41,128 nucleotides of DNA from Methanoregula sp. Lineage in GTDB: Archaea > Halobacteriota > Methanomicrobia > Methanomicrobiales > Methanospirillaceae. The notes below the pieces were generated by a model. That model saw only the letters and a list, made by a program, of their open reading frames with translations, was not told the DNA's origin and did no database searches. A program made the position numbers and the translations under genes. Below, in pieces: positions 8,443 to 16,643 of this stretch (position 1 is its first letter; every line of letters begins with the position of its first letter). Where the stretch lies: positions 1 through 41,128 of the forward strand of contig JAUYTV010000023.1 in assembly GCA_030694985.1 (NCBI GenBank), written 5' to 3'.

Positions 8443-9078
8443 ATGAGAAAACCCCGGTTCCCCCCGATGGTAATTGATATTGTAGAGACCGCACTGTCAG
8501 CCTGCGATGGGATCGAATTCTCAACCCTGGCAGCCTGCCCGTCATGTGGTGGGACAGTACGGGGATATGACAACAGGAAAAAGCAGTTTGCCATAATTAT
8601 TGAAAATGATAAGAAGCGTATCATTCACATCCGGGTAAAACGTTTTTACTGTAAATCCTGTAAGAAACTCTTTGAAGCAGACGCACCATTTTATCCGGAT
8701 ACACGCATCGGATCGCCTGTTATCGATCTCTGCGTAACCCTTGCAGCAACAATTCCTTTTACCCGCACAGCCACCTACCTCTCAATGATGGGGATCGTTA
8801 TCGATCGCGGCAGTGTCCGGAACTATGCCAACAGGGATTTTGGTAAGATTCCAACTGCGGATATGTTCGGCATGCACCTTCCGTTATCCATCCTCTCCAT
8901 CTCTGCGCTTGCTGCCAGCGCAGGTGAGGGGCGTGGCATCATAGGGGCAGAAGTTCTCGCTGCCTGTGGTTTCCCATACGCACGAAGGGCACCTCTTCAC
9001 CCGCTGTCGACCGGGAAAAATGGGGAGCAGGGGCAGGAAGAGAAAGAGAAAAAAGAACAGGAGACCTGGCGCCCATAA
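8443..9078 (+). CDS. Transposase-like zinc-ribbon/HTH protein lacking a catalytic domain
   Basis: The 211-residue protein has a zinc ribbon (Cys32, Cys35, Cys70, Cys73) like the N-terminus of ISL3-type and related transposases, in which CPxCG is followed by a basic beta region and then CxxC. A helical segment follows that looks like a helix-turn-helix (about 96-130). No DDE catalytic domain follows; instead there is an Ala-rich stretch and a low-complexity, very Glu/Lys-rich tail (EQGQEEKEKKEQ). It could be a transposase remnant, or a DNA-binding protein domesticated from one. No terminal inverted repeats or target duplications were seen nearby. A TTTATAGGATTATAGAATAA promoter-like region lies about 90 nt upstream. 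It converges on mfnF with a 65-nt gap. Confidence 0.6.
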   Translation: MRKPRFPPMVIDIVETALSACDGIEFSTLAACPSCGGTVRGYDNRKKQFAIIIENDKKRIIHIRVKRFYCKSCKKLFEADAPFYPDTRIGSPVIDLCVTLAATIPFTRTATYLSMMGIVIDRGSVRNYANRDFGKIPTADMFGMHLPLSILSISALAASAGEGRGIIGAEVLAACGFPYARRAPLHPLSTGKNGEQGQEEKEKKEQETWRP

Positions 9079-9143
9079 TACAGCGGTGATGAATATCGAT
9101 CCGATGAACAGGATCCGGCTCAATTTCGACCGAGTTCATGGCA

Positions 9144-10106
9144 TCACTTCTTTTTTTTCGGACTGGAAGATGATGGATTTTTAAAACTGATAGCCAGTTC
9201 CCGCACCGCATATGCAGGAAGGGCATCGGCAACCGGACCTAAAATCCTGGTTAAGTCAGTCCCGCCAAGTTCGTCAGAAAATAGTTGTGCGCCGATGCCT
9301 GCAACAATAATCTGCCGGGCACCGCTTTCTGCAGTCACCTTACGAACCTGATCGCATATGAGTTTCCTCTGCACGTCCCAGAATTGTTCTGCTACCAGCA
9401 TGGCTCCGTGTTTCCCAATCTCTTCAAGATCGGCACAGACCACACGGGCGAGCCTGCGCAGGGATGCCGCTTTTGTTTTTTCTTTCTTATCCGGAGTATC
9501 GCAGGAGTACTGGTCGGGGCTGATATGATTAAGGACCAGGTGCGCATCGGCACTTGCGGCAAAATATTCTGAGCTGACCGGTGTTTTCACTCCATTGATA
9601 AGAACGAATTGGAGCTGGGTTGCAACATTACCCCGGAGCATACCGGTATAGATGAGATACCCTTTCTGGAGACGCAAAAGATCTGTAAGACCGGGCAGCG
9701 ATTCAAAACAGGCAAGCGGTATGATGTCTGCTGTGGTGCTACCAATATCAAGAAGGACTGCATCAGGATATTCCTTACAGAGGCAGGCTGCCGAGGCAAG
9801 CCAGTTTGCAGCTGCCAGCTGGGGCACAGCCCGGTGATGGAATTTTGCATCCATGCCGTAAAAACAGGCGCGCGGAAAGGCTCTCTTCACTGCATCCACA
9901 ATAAAGGAGATGCCCTCCATCTTGTTTGAAAAACTGTCCGCAAGTTCGCCGCTCATGACCACAGCTGCCGGATCATCGGGTGAAGTTACGTACTGTTCGA
10001 GTATTGATGTGATCTGTGCATGCTCCCAGAGCGGGCAGTAATGGATGTGGGCACCCTTCGCATTGACAATTTTGAGATTTGCCCCGCCCACATCAATGCC
10101 GATCAT
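9144..10106 (-). CDS. mfnF: MfnF: APMF-Glu synthase of methanofuran biosynthesis
   Basis: This 320-residue protein belongs to the hydantoinase/oxoprolinase-related group with an ASKHA-type fold. It shows the first phosphate loop (GIDVGGANLK, residues 3-12), the second (DIGSTTAD, 120-127) and a later glycine-rich adenosine-type motif (IIVAGIGAQLF). From established work, MfnF joins the diphosphorylated aminomethyl-furan unit to gamma-glutamyltyramine, making the core of methanofuran, the first C1 carrier of CO2-reducing methanogenesis. Its start ATG overlaps the stop of mfnD (TGA) by 4 nt, so the two are translationally coupled. The C-terminus ends in an unusual Ser/Lys run (SSSSPKKKK). Pairing with mfnD makes the call strong compared with the older label of 'H4MPT-linked C1 transfer protein'. 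Confidence 0.85.
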   Translation of the reverse strand: MIGIDVGGANLKIVNAKGAHIHYCPLWEHAQITSILEQYVTSPDDPAAVVMSGELADSFSNKMEGISFIVDAVKRAFPRACFYGMDAKFHHRAVPQLAAANWLASAACLCKEYPDAVLLDIGSTTADIIPLACFESLPGLTDLLRLQKGYLIYTGMLRGNVATQLQFVLINGVKTPVSSEYFAASADAHLVLNHISPDQYSCDTPDKKEKTKAASLRRLARVVCADLEEIGKHGAMLVAEQFWDVQRKLICDQVRKVTAESGARQIIVAGIGAQLFSDELGGTDLTRILGPVADALPAYAVRELAISFKNPSSSSPKKKK

Positions 10107-10990
10107 TTTAACGTGACCTTCCCGTGCGTATCAAAACGAACACTTCCTTTGAAGTGTACCTGTTTCGGACCTCCCCCTTTTGAAGCCTCTACAAGAATCT
10201 CTGCTATCTCTTCTTTCATGCAGGCAGCAATACCGACAAGACTGGTGGTGATCCGGGGATTTATATCGATTACATATACTTTATCGGCAACAACCACATC
10301 AACGCCACAATACCCCTGTCCCCCGAGCACAATGATCGCCTTTTTGGCAACTTCAATGATCTCTTCTTCCCTTGCAGGATGGACGGGTGTCTCTCCACCA
10401 AGGTATTGAATCGCGCCATCCTGTGCATACCCGATATGCTGCCGGTTCACGGCAAGGACCAGCGGAGGATTGCCGGTAAAATAGAGGCACGCATCGCCAA
10501 TTACCCGGCTTGCTACAATACTCACCGAGAAATGTTCGCCATCGATAAACGGTTGTGAAAATTCCCCGTCCCCAACCGGACCCTCTGAAATCCTTACCCC
10601 CAGAGCGCCGCAGCCTTTTATCGGTTTTATCACTCGCTTTACTGAAGAAACTTCTGATGGTACAGGCACGCCATGCGAGCGCAGGATCTTTTCTGTCTGC
10701 ACCTTGTTGGCACAGAGGGCAACGGTCATAAAACCCCATCCGAGATTGTGCGTGTGCTGCTCAAGAATCTGCGTATATCGTGCAAGCAGGTGGTCAGGTG
10801 CGATCACAAGCCCCATTGCACACTGGGGCGCGAGACGTTCAATCTCGGCGGCAAAATCCCCGGTGCCGGGCAGGATCACTTCATACCCGCAGCGTTCAAA
10901 ACTCTGCTTTAATGTCTCTAACATTGCTGCACCCTCAGGGGCGAGCATGGGATCATGAGATGTGGCATATTCTGCGAGCAGGACTTTCAT
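10103..10990 (-). CDS. mfnD: MfnD: tyramine--L-glutamate ligase (ATP-grasp)
   Basis: The 295-residue ATP-grasp enzyme has an N-terminal Rossmann-like part, the ATP-binding Lys and glycine loop at about 122-131 (KPIKGCGALG) and the Mg-binding DINPR at 242-246. The family member MfnD forms gamma-glutamyltyramine from tyramine and glutamate with ATP, an early step in methanofuran synthesis. It is the first gene of a two-gene unit with mfnF. The start is ATG at 10990, in a short divergent gap with surE. Specificity is inferred from the mfnF linkage and the methanogen context; the ATP-grasp fold itself is clear. Confidence 0.87.
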   Translation of the reverse strand: MKVLLAEYATSHDPMLAPEGAAMLETLKQSFERCGYEVILPGTGDFAAEIERLAPQCAMGLVIAPDHLLARYTQILEQHTHNLGWGFMTVALCANKVQTEKILRSHGVPVPSEVSSVKRVIKPIKGCGALGVRISEGPVGDGEFSQPFIDGEHFSVSIVASRVIGDACLYFTGNPPLVLAVNRQHIGYAQDGAIQYLGGETPVHPAREEEIIEVAKKAIIVLGGQGYCGVDVVVADKVYVIDINPRITTSLVGIAACMKEEIAEILVEASKGGGPKQVHFKGSVRFDTHGKVTLK

Positions 10991-11066
10991 CTAAATGATG
11001 TACGCGCTTTAAGAAAATTACCCTATCCGATCGGTGAACTATTTGTGGAGCGGAATCAAAAAGAAG

Positions 11067-11855
11067 ATGCACATGAGACCTTCAATCCTGCTCACAAATG
11101 ATGATGGCGTAAGTTCAATCGGGCTTTGGGCTGCGTATGATGCACTCACCCCCATTGCCGATGTCACAGTTGTTGCCCCGGCAACCCAGCAGAGTGCTGT
11201 AGGCAGGTCCATCTCAATCTTTGAACCCCTGCGGGCAAATAAAATAACCATCAACGGTCTTCCCGCCTGGTCAGTTGCCGGCAAACCAACAGATGCGGTG
11301 ATCATCGGACTGTATGCACTCAAACTCGCCCCCACCTTGATTGTCAGTGGAATAAATATCGGGGAGAATCTCTCAACAGAGTCGATCATGACTTCCGGAA
11401 CAGTAGGAGCAGCACTCGAAGGTTCCAACCAGGGCACGAAAGGTATTGCATTCTCTTTACAGGTTGAAGACCAGGGAGACAAATTCGATGATCCGCGCAA
11501 CCTTGGGCATAGCTTTGATGCTTCAAAAAAAGTGGTGCGCGATGTGGTCTCCCGTGTACTCAAACATGGATTCTCTCCGCATACTGATGTTATAAATGTG
11601 AACATTCCCTCGGTTGTAAAAGGCGGGTACGAGATCACCTGTCTTGCTCCCAAACTGTTTCAAACGGGAGTGGAAAAGCGACTGGACCCACGCGGGCGGT
11701 CGTATTTCTGGATCAATGGTCCGCTCCATGATGATGCAAAAGAAGGTACCGATGTGCATGCAATCCGTAAAGGAAATGTGTCAATCACACCAATTACACT
11801 TGATTGCACCTCCTATGCGGCAGTAGAAGATACAAAAAAAGTTTTTAAGAATTAA
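11067..11855 (+). CDS. surE: SurE 5'/3'-nucleotidase
   Basis: This is a metal-dependent nucleoside-monophosphate phosphatase of the SurE family, of about the usual length (262 residues from the chosen ATG). The diagnostic N-terminal sequence ILLTNDDG carries the metal-binding Asp pair. Later, SGINIGEN and SGTVGAA with GI-AFS give the second conserved block. The frame stays open upstream to a GTG at 11034, but SurE proteins start a few residues before LLTNDDG, so I choose ATG 11067 (ATG 11073 is equally possible). It is divergent from mfnD, with only about 75 nt between the genes. It probably hydrolyses nucleotides or polyphosphate in the cytoplasm during stress or stationary phase, by analogy with bacterial SurE. 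Confidence 0.92.
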   Translation: MHMRPSILLTNDDGVSSIGLWAAYDALTPIADVTVVAPATQQSAVGRSISIFEPLRANKITINGLPAWSVAGKPTDAVIIGLYALKLAPTLIVSGINIGENLSTESIMTSGTVGAALEGSNQGTKGIAFSLQVEDQGDKFDDPRNLGHSFDASKKVVRDVVSRVLKHGFSPHTDVINVNIPSVVKGGYEITCLAPKLFQTGVEKRLDPRGRSYFWINGPLHDDAKEGTDVHAIRKGNVSITPITLDCTSYAAVEDTKKVFKN

Positions 11856-12014
11856 TTTTAAGGAATTGGTTACAATCCACCCAGCAGTCTACCCTGTTTT
11901 TATTGATTACGTAGAATATTTTTTTATCAGCGCCATTGCGACTGTCCATATGCAATACGCCCGGACAATGAAATCTGCATACATTTTTCTCTCTAATCCT
12001 GCATACACTATCCC

Positions 12015-13499
12015 ATGAAGTGGGCATTGCTTTCCGTCTGGGACAAGACGGATATTGTAAAACTTGCGCGGGATCTCTCCGAACAAAAATACAGTATTAT
12101 GAGCTCCGGGGGTACCGGAAAAACGCTGGCAGAAGCCGGGATAAAATTTACTGAAGTATCAAGTTACACAGGTTTTCCAGAAATGATGGACGGACGGGTC
12201 AAGACACTGCACCCAAAGGTTCACGGGGGACTGCTCGGACGAAGACAGATTGATGATGTTGTTATGGCAAAACACGGGATCAACCGGATCGATCTTCTGG
12301 TTGTCAATCTCTATCCGTTTGAGAAGATGTCTGCAAAAAAGATGGAACTCGAAGAGCTCATTGAATATATCGATGTCGGGGGTCCTGCCATGATACGGGC
12401 AGCTGCAAAAAATTACAAGGATGTGGCAGTTGTAGTTGATCCAGCGGATTATCCATGGATCATAAAATCCATCAAAGAAAACGGAATTAGTCCTGATGAG
12501 CGCCTGATGCTTGCAAAGAAAGCCTTTGCCCGGACTGCTGCCTACGATGCAGCAATCAGTAATCATCTCTATAAACTCGATGCGGATTTCCCAACAACCT
12601 TTACCATCCAGTATACTCAGGGCAGGACATTACGATATGGTGAAAACCCCCACCAGAAAGCTGCTGTGTATGGGACTTGTGGAATTGCCGGACTCGAACC
12701 CATCCAGGGAAAACAGATGTCATACAATAATTACCTTGACGTCAATGCCGGAGTCGGACTCCTGCGGGAATTTGATGAACCTGCAGCTGTCATTGTAAAG
12801 CACAACAACCCTTGTGGTGTGGCTGTTGATTCTGAAATTTTTTTAGCCTATGAAACTGCCCGCGATGTTGATCCGGTATCTGCCTATGGATCTGTAGTCT
12901 CATTCAACCGCGAAGTGGATGTGAAGCTGGCAGAAGAGATCTGTAAAACATTTGTCGAAGTGATTGTTGCCCCATCGTTTTCAATAGAGGCTCTTGCAAT
13001 TATGAAAAAGAAAGATACCATGCGAGTGCTGGTGCTTCCCAAAAAAGAAAATGCTGACGAGGTCAGGACAATTGACGGCGGTATTTTAGTACAACATACT
13101 CCGAAATACCAGGAGCACTGGGAAGTTATAACCGACCGGGATCCAACACCCGATGAGATGAAAGCTCTCCAGCTGGCATGGAAAGTCTGTAAACATACAA
13201 AGAGCAACACGATTATTTTTGCCGACCAGAAACGCACGCTCGGAATCGGTGCCGGACAGATGAGCCGCGTTGATTCGGCAAAGATCGCCATCGAAAAAGC
13301 CTGTGCTTCACTCAAAGGTTCATCTGTAGCTTCCGATGCTTTTTTGCCATTCCCAGACACGCTCGAAGTTGCAGCCCAGGCAGGAGCTACTGCACTTGTT
13401 CAGCCGGGTGGATCGATTAGGGATAAGGAAGTGATTGAAGCAGCAGACCGCTTGCAGATGGCAATGGTTTTTACGGGCGTCCGGTACTTCAGGCACTGA
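12015..13499 (+). CDS. purH: PurH: bifunctional AICAR formyltransferase / IMP cyclohydrolase
   Basis: The full-length 494-residue protein is of the bacterial two-domain type. The N-terminal MGS-like IMP cyclohydrolase domain (about 1-150) includes SSGGTGKTL, MDGRVKTLHPKVHGG and VNLYPF. The C-terminal AICAR transformylase domain shows RYGENPHQKA (207-216) and the active-site KHNNPCG (262-268). It ends in RYFRH as is typical. It catalyses the last two steps of IMP synthesis using 10-formyl-tetrahydrofolate. Many methanogens use the unrelated PurP and PurO instead, so this PurH implies a folate-type donor or an adapted cofactor. The gene is preceded by a 159-nt AT-rich promoter region. Its 3' end is present a second time downstream (repeat entries). 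Confidence 0.95.
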   Translation: MKWALLSVWDKTDIVKLARDLSEQKYSIMSSGGTGKTLAEAGIKFTEVSSYTGFPEMMDGRVKTLHPKVHGGLLGRRQIDDVVMAKHGINRIDLLVVNLYPFEKMSAKKMELEELIEYIDVGGPAMIRAAAKNYKDVAVVVDPADYPWIIKSIKENGISPDERLMLAKKAFARTAAYDAAISNHLYKLDADFPTTFTIQYTQGRTLRYGENPHQKAAVYGTCGIAGLEPIQGKQMSYNNYLDVNAGVGLLREFDEPAAVIVKHNNPCGVAVDSEIFLAYETARDVDPVSAYGSVVSFNREVDVKLAEEICKTFVEVIVAPSFSIEALAIMKKKDTMRVLVLPKKENADEVRTIDGGILVQHTPKYQEHWEVITDRDPTPDEMKALQLAWKVCKHTKSNTIIFADQKRTLGIGAGQMSRVDSAKIAIEKACASLKGSSVASDAFLPFPDTLEVAAQAGATALVQPGGSIRDKEVIEAADRLQMAMVFTGVRYFRH

Positions 13500-13606
13500 T
13501 TATCCGAATTATTTTTCAGATTGGACTCAGAATTTAAGATAAATTTTTATTCTGCGAAGATATCATAGCATATTAAATCGTTTGTGGTTGAAGAAGCCAC
13601 GGGGGA
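13451..13606 (+). repeat. Direct repeat copy 1: purH 3' end plus downstream promoter
   Basis: This segment starts in the last 16 codons of purH and runs through the intergenic region to within 21 nt of the next ATG. It matches 14004-14161 with high similarity (I estimate about 80-85% by eye), including GGCAATGGTTTTT, TTCAGGCACTGA, AGAATTTAAGA and TCTGCGAAGATATCATA. The shared AT-rich region (AATTTAAGATAAATTTTTAT) holds the likely TATA box. Confidence 0.85.
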
Positions 13607-13626
13607 TTTTGGAGTTTGATGAATTT

Positions 13627-13920
13627 ATGGCAACTACAGCGTATTTAGTTAAGAACCTGGGCATAATGAGTGTCGCAAAGTTTGGAGCAATCCTTGGTTT
13701 GATTTATGGAATTATTATGGGACTTGTCGGGGCCATGGTTAGCGGGGCCATGATGGGTTCAATTCTCGGTGCTATTGGAGCAGCCATCGGAACGCTCATT
13801 GTTGCGGCTATCGCAGGTGTGATTGGCGGGTTCATCACCGGTGCAATTGTCTCATTCATTTACAACTTCGTTCTCGGGGCTATGGGTGGAATCGAAGTAG
13901 AACTCGAAGTAAAGCAATAA
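13627..13920 (+). CDS. Small Gly/Ala-rich membrane protein
   Basis: This 97-residue, very hydrophobic protein is rich in Gly and Ala with glycine-zipper-like spacing (GLVGAMVSGAMMG and similar). It has about three membrane segments and ends in GGIEVELEVK. It resembles a family of short archaeal membrane proteins that end in GGIE(I/V)EL, possibly related to DUF3566; I am not certain. I choose ATG 13627 over a TTG at 13582: a GGAG lies 12 nt upstream, and translation from the TTG would give a soluble leader encoded inside the repeat. It shares a duplicated upstream region with the DUF4013 gene. Confidence 0.7.
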   Translation: MATTAYLVKNLGIMSVAKFGAILGLIYGIIMGLVGAMVSGAMMGSILGAIGAAIGTLIVAAIAGVIGGFITGAIVSFIYNFVLGAMGGIEVELEVKQ

Positions 13921-14003
13921 ATTTTTTTAATTTTTTAAAAACTTCAATGGCAATTGATATCCTTCACGATGTCATGAAAAAAAGTCATCGAAACTAAAGA
14001 CCA

Positions 14004-14161
14004 CTTGCATATGGCAATGGTTTTTTTAAAAGCGTGCGGTAATTCAGGCACTGAGTATTGTGAATTATTTTCCTGATTCGGTCCAGAATTTAAGAAAAAT
14101 TTATAATCTGCGAAGATATCATACCATAATAATCGTTTGTGACTGAAGAGAGCACGGGTGA
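14004..14161 (+). repeat. Direct repeat copy 2: purH 3'-end relic plus promoter
   Basis: This second copy of the segment at 13451-13606 lies directly upstream of the DUF4013 gene. The purH-derived part is no longer in frame: a run of extra T/A bases near 14025 and several substitutions break it. The regulatory part is kept, with AAGAAAAATTTATAATC giving a better TATA box than in copy 1. The offset is 553-555 bp. Confidence 0.85.
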
Positions 14162-14190
14162 TTATTAAAAAATATATTGTGGTGAAAAAA

Positions 14191-14850
14191 ATGGATTACG
14201 GAATTATGGTTGGAGAATCCTTTGAGTATGCAAAGGAAGCAGTTGTTGGGAAGTGGAACAAGTGGATAATGCTTATTATTGCAACAATTATTCTTGGCAT
14301 CCCGCTTGCAGGTTATTCTTTAAAAGTTCTCAGGGGAGACAAGCCCGCACCTGAAGTCAGTGACTGGGGTACCCTGTTCATTGACGGTATCAAGTATATG
14401 ATTATCATGTTGATCTACATGATACCCGCAATGATTGTCCTTTTCGTTGTTGTTGGTGCATCAGTTCTCGCCACAATGAGCAGCAACCCTTCAGCAGCAA
14501 TGGCCGCAGTCGGGGGTATACTGTTTGGATTGCTGCTATTTTTTGTCGTTGCGCTGATTACTGCAATCTTTGCCATCATTGGAGCAGTCCGCTTTGCACG
14601 GACAGGAAAAATGGGAGAGGCATTCAACTTCTCAGAAATTCTTGTTACCATTGGAAAAATCGGGTGGGGTTCATACATTATTGCTCTTATAGTCCTCTTT
14701 GTAGTTCAGATGATCATTGCATTCATTCTCTCGATAATTATGATGATCCCGTACCTGGGCTTTATTATCTATATCTGTTTAATGTCGCCTATCATGCTCT
14801 TCCAGACACGCTACATCTGCCAGCTCTACGACGGTGCCGGTGCAGCCTAA
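14191..14850 (+). CDS. DUF4013 family membrane protein
   Basis: This 219-residue polytopic membrane protein matches the DUF4013 pattern common in methanogenic archaea: an N-terminal amphipathic MDYGxxxGESFEYAKEA segment, a first membrane helix, a short loop with GDKPAPEVSDW and GTLFIDGIKY, and then about four more helices (AMIVLFVVVGA, GILFGLLLFFVVALI, YIIALIVLFVVQ, IIYICLMSPIML). No catalytic motif is visible and the function is unknown. I choose ATG 14191 because the family begins at this motif; upstream in-frame ATG 14158 would add 11 residues inside the repeat. The upstream region duplicates that of the preceding membrane protein gene, so the two are probably regulated alike. Confidence 0.85.
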   Translation: MDYGIMVGESFEYAKEAVVGKWNKWIMLIIATIILGIPLAGYSLKVLRGDKPAPEVSDWGTLFIDGIKYMIIMLIYMIPAMIVLFVVVGASVLATMSSNPSAAMAAVGGILFGLLLFFVVALITAIFAIIGAVRFARTGKMGEAFNFSEILVTIGKIGWGSYIIALIVLFVVQMIIAFILSIIMMIPYLGFIIYICLMSPIMLFQTRYICQLYDGAGAA

Positions 14851-14919
14851 CCAGACAACTCTTTTTTTAAGATTTAAAGTTACAAACCAAAAATGCCTGA
14901 TTTTAAAAAAGCACACTGA

Positions 14920-15651
14920 TTATTCCACAGGTTTTCTTCCGCTCACGCAGATATTATACGCCAGCTGCGGAACCCTTTTTTCAATGAATGGTTCAACCTT
15001 TCGGGCGAAGTTAAAAAACGGATCAATCATATCGATATGGGCAAAAGAGCACCAGGACACACCCACATCTGAAAACCCGGAATCAGAAAAGAGACTGATC
15101 ATCTCGTTCTTATCGTAATATTTCTCACCAAAATCCTTCATTAAAAGATGTGTAATTCTCATCATCTCGCTGAGTTGGTACATAGCCGGAATTCCCCGGG
15201 TAATAAATTTTTTTCCTAATGTGCAAATTGAGATGACACCACCGGGTTTTAACACCCGTAAGGATTCTTTTAGCATCGCATGCGGATCCTTTACATAACT
15301 AAACACAAGAAGACTGGCAATGGCTTCAAATGAATTGTCAGAAAACGGGATCTTTTCACCGGTTCCTACAATAAAGTCACTTGTCGGGCACCTCCACTGG
15401 GCTCGCGAGATCATCTTTCTGCTGATATCAAGTCCAACAGCTGTTCCACCGGTCTTAATATATTTCTCTACAAAGAGTCCGGTTCCGCAGCCAATTTCTA
15501 ATAATCTTCCACCGCGGGGTAACGGGCGCATGATCTGGCTGCTGACGTGCGTGTGGTAACTTCTTCCACGGCGATGATCATAGTGATGATCGTACACATC
15601 GGCTATGGAATCATAGTGGTGCTGGACTTTGTCATGTCTTGTTGTGCTCAT
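14920..15651 (-). CDS. Class I SAM-dependent methyltransferase (Methyltransf_11 type)
   Basis: This 243-residue Rossmann-fold methyltransferase has motif I LLEIGCGTG at residues 50-58, an acidic motif II in GLDISRKM, a motif near FIVGTGEKIPF and the post-motif LRVLKPGGVISI typical of UbiE/Coq5-like enzymes. The N-terminus is unusually rich in His and Tyr (VYDHHYDHRRGRSYHTH). The substrate cannot be told. It is the last gene of an overlapping operon after the RFC paralogue (4-nt overlap, TGA/ATG), with pantoate kinase and phosphopantothenate synthetase upstream. Confidence 0.85.
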   Translation of the reverse strand: MSTTRHDKVQHHYDSIADVYDHHYDHRRGRSYHTHVSSQIMRPLPRGGRLLEIGCGTGLFVEKYIKTGGTAVGLDISRKMISRAQWRCPTSDFIVGTGEKIPFSDNSFEAIASLLVFSYVKDPHAMLKESLRVLKPGGVISICTLGKKFITRGIPAMYQLSEMMRITHLLMKDFGEKYYDKNEMISLFSDSGFSDVGVSWCSFAHIDMIDPFFNFARKVEPFIEKRVPQLAYNICVSGRKPVE

Positions 15652-16643
15652 GACAGCACCGTATGGACTTTTGTAGCAAATGCCCCAATCTGGACAAATT
15701 CATTGTTGCCGTGTAGCATGCGCAGTTCGGCATCGGCAAGTGCAATCGCAAGTGCCGGGTGATTGTATTCCCTTTTTGTGATGATTCTGATTTGTTCGAG
15801 AACTTCACTGCCGGACAATCCGTAATCGATCATCAGGGATTCAAGTCTTCTGACAGCGTTACGAATATCTCCGTCTTTAATAGCCTTAACAGCCAAAGCC
15901 GACACGTTTGCAGTTTCAGATTGATCAATTTCAAAGAGACTGTGGCATTTTCCGGTCTCTAAAGCAACCTGCAGGAGTAGCATTGCCCTGCGCATATCTC
16001 CGTGAGCTGCCTGGACAATCAACTCCAGATCATCTTCTGAACAACCCTGTTTATCAGTTGGCTCATTTTCCTTTATCATGCGAAGGTATTGAAGCATCAC
16101 GTCTTGATCAAGCGGGGCAAAGAACAGCGGAAGGCAGCGGGATGCAATGGCAGGAATTATTGAACTCTGGTTGGTTGTAGTAAAGATAAACCGGCAGGTA
16201 CCGCTCGAACGTTCCATAATCCTTCGTAATGCCTGCTGGGCATCGAACGTGAGCGTGTGGGCATCTTCAAAAACCATCAGTTTAAACTCTGTATCCAGTG
16301 GTCGCAGGGAGGCATACCATTTGATAATATATTTGAAATTGTTGATCAATGACAGGTTTTTCTGGTAGAGGTGGGCATATCGCTCATCCTGTTCAAGAAA
16401 CGCTTTTCCCTGGGAAAAAAGGTCTGCGGTCTGGAATACAGATGTATTGAGTTCCCGGTTTTCCCCGTACAATGTTCTTGCAAAACACTCGACTGCAACA
16501 CTTTTTCCCGTACCATGCGGCCCGGTTAAAATAAGGTGTGGCAGGGTGCGATTTTTTGCAAACGAGGATAAAAGACGGATTGATGGCTCCTGTCCGAGAA
16601 TTTCTCTAAATTCTTTCGGGCGGTATCTCTCAATCCATAGCAT
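15648..16643 (-). CDS. Divergent replication factor C small subunit (clamp-loader paralogue)
   Basis: This 331-residue AAA+ protein starts like an RFC small subunit (LWIERYRPKEFREILGQ) and keeps Walker A (GPHGTGKS, 41-48) and the SRC arginine-finger motif (168-170). The Walker B/DEAD box is altered to EDAH (126-129), the canonical NASDERG segment is missing, and the region between Walker A and B is about 20 residues longer than in the other RFC small subunit in this window. Some euryarchaea, such as Methanosarcina, use two different small subunits plus a large one; this probably corresponds to the minor one. It overlaps phosphopantothenate synthetase by 14 nt and the methyltransferase by 4 nt. 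It binds ATP as far as one can see, but hydrolysis may be weak. Confidence 0.85.
   Translation of the reverse strand: MLWIERYRPKEFREILGQEPSIRLLSSFAKNRTLPHLILTGPHGTGKSVAVECFARTLYGENRELNTSVFQTADLFSQGKAFLEQDERYAHLYQKNLSLINNFKYIIKWYASLRPLDTEFKLMVFEDAHTLTFDAQQALRRIMERSSGTCRFIFTTTNQSSIIPAIASRCLPLFFAPLDQDVMLQYLRMIKENEPTDKQGCSEDDLELIVQAAHGDMRRAMLLLQVALETGKCHSLFEIDQSETANVSALAVKAIKDGDIRNAVRRLESLMIDYGLSGSEVLEQIRIITKREYNHPALAIALADAELRMLHGNNEFVQIGAFATKVHTVLS

Noticed and set aside
11039-11653. 204-codon frame antisense to surE
   Set aside because: It is a mirror of the surE coding frame; surE has all family motifs and explains the region.
13582-13626. TTG start giving a 15-residue N-terminal extension of the small membrane protein
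   Set aside because: The extension is encoded inside the duplicated leader and lacks homology; ATG 13627 has a GGAG upstream.
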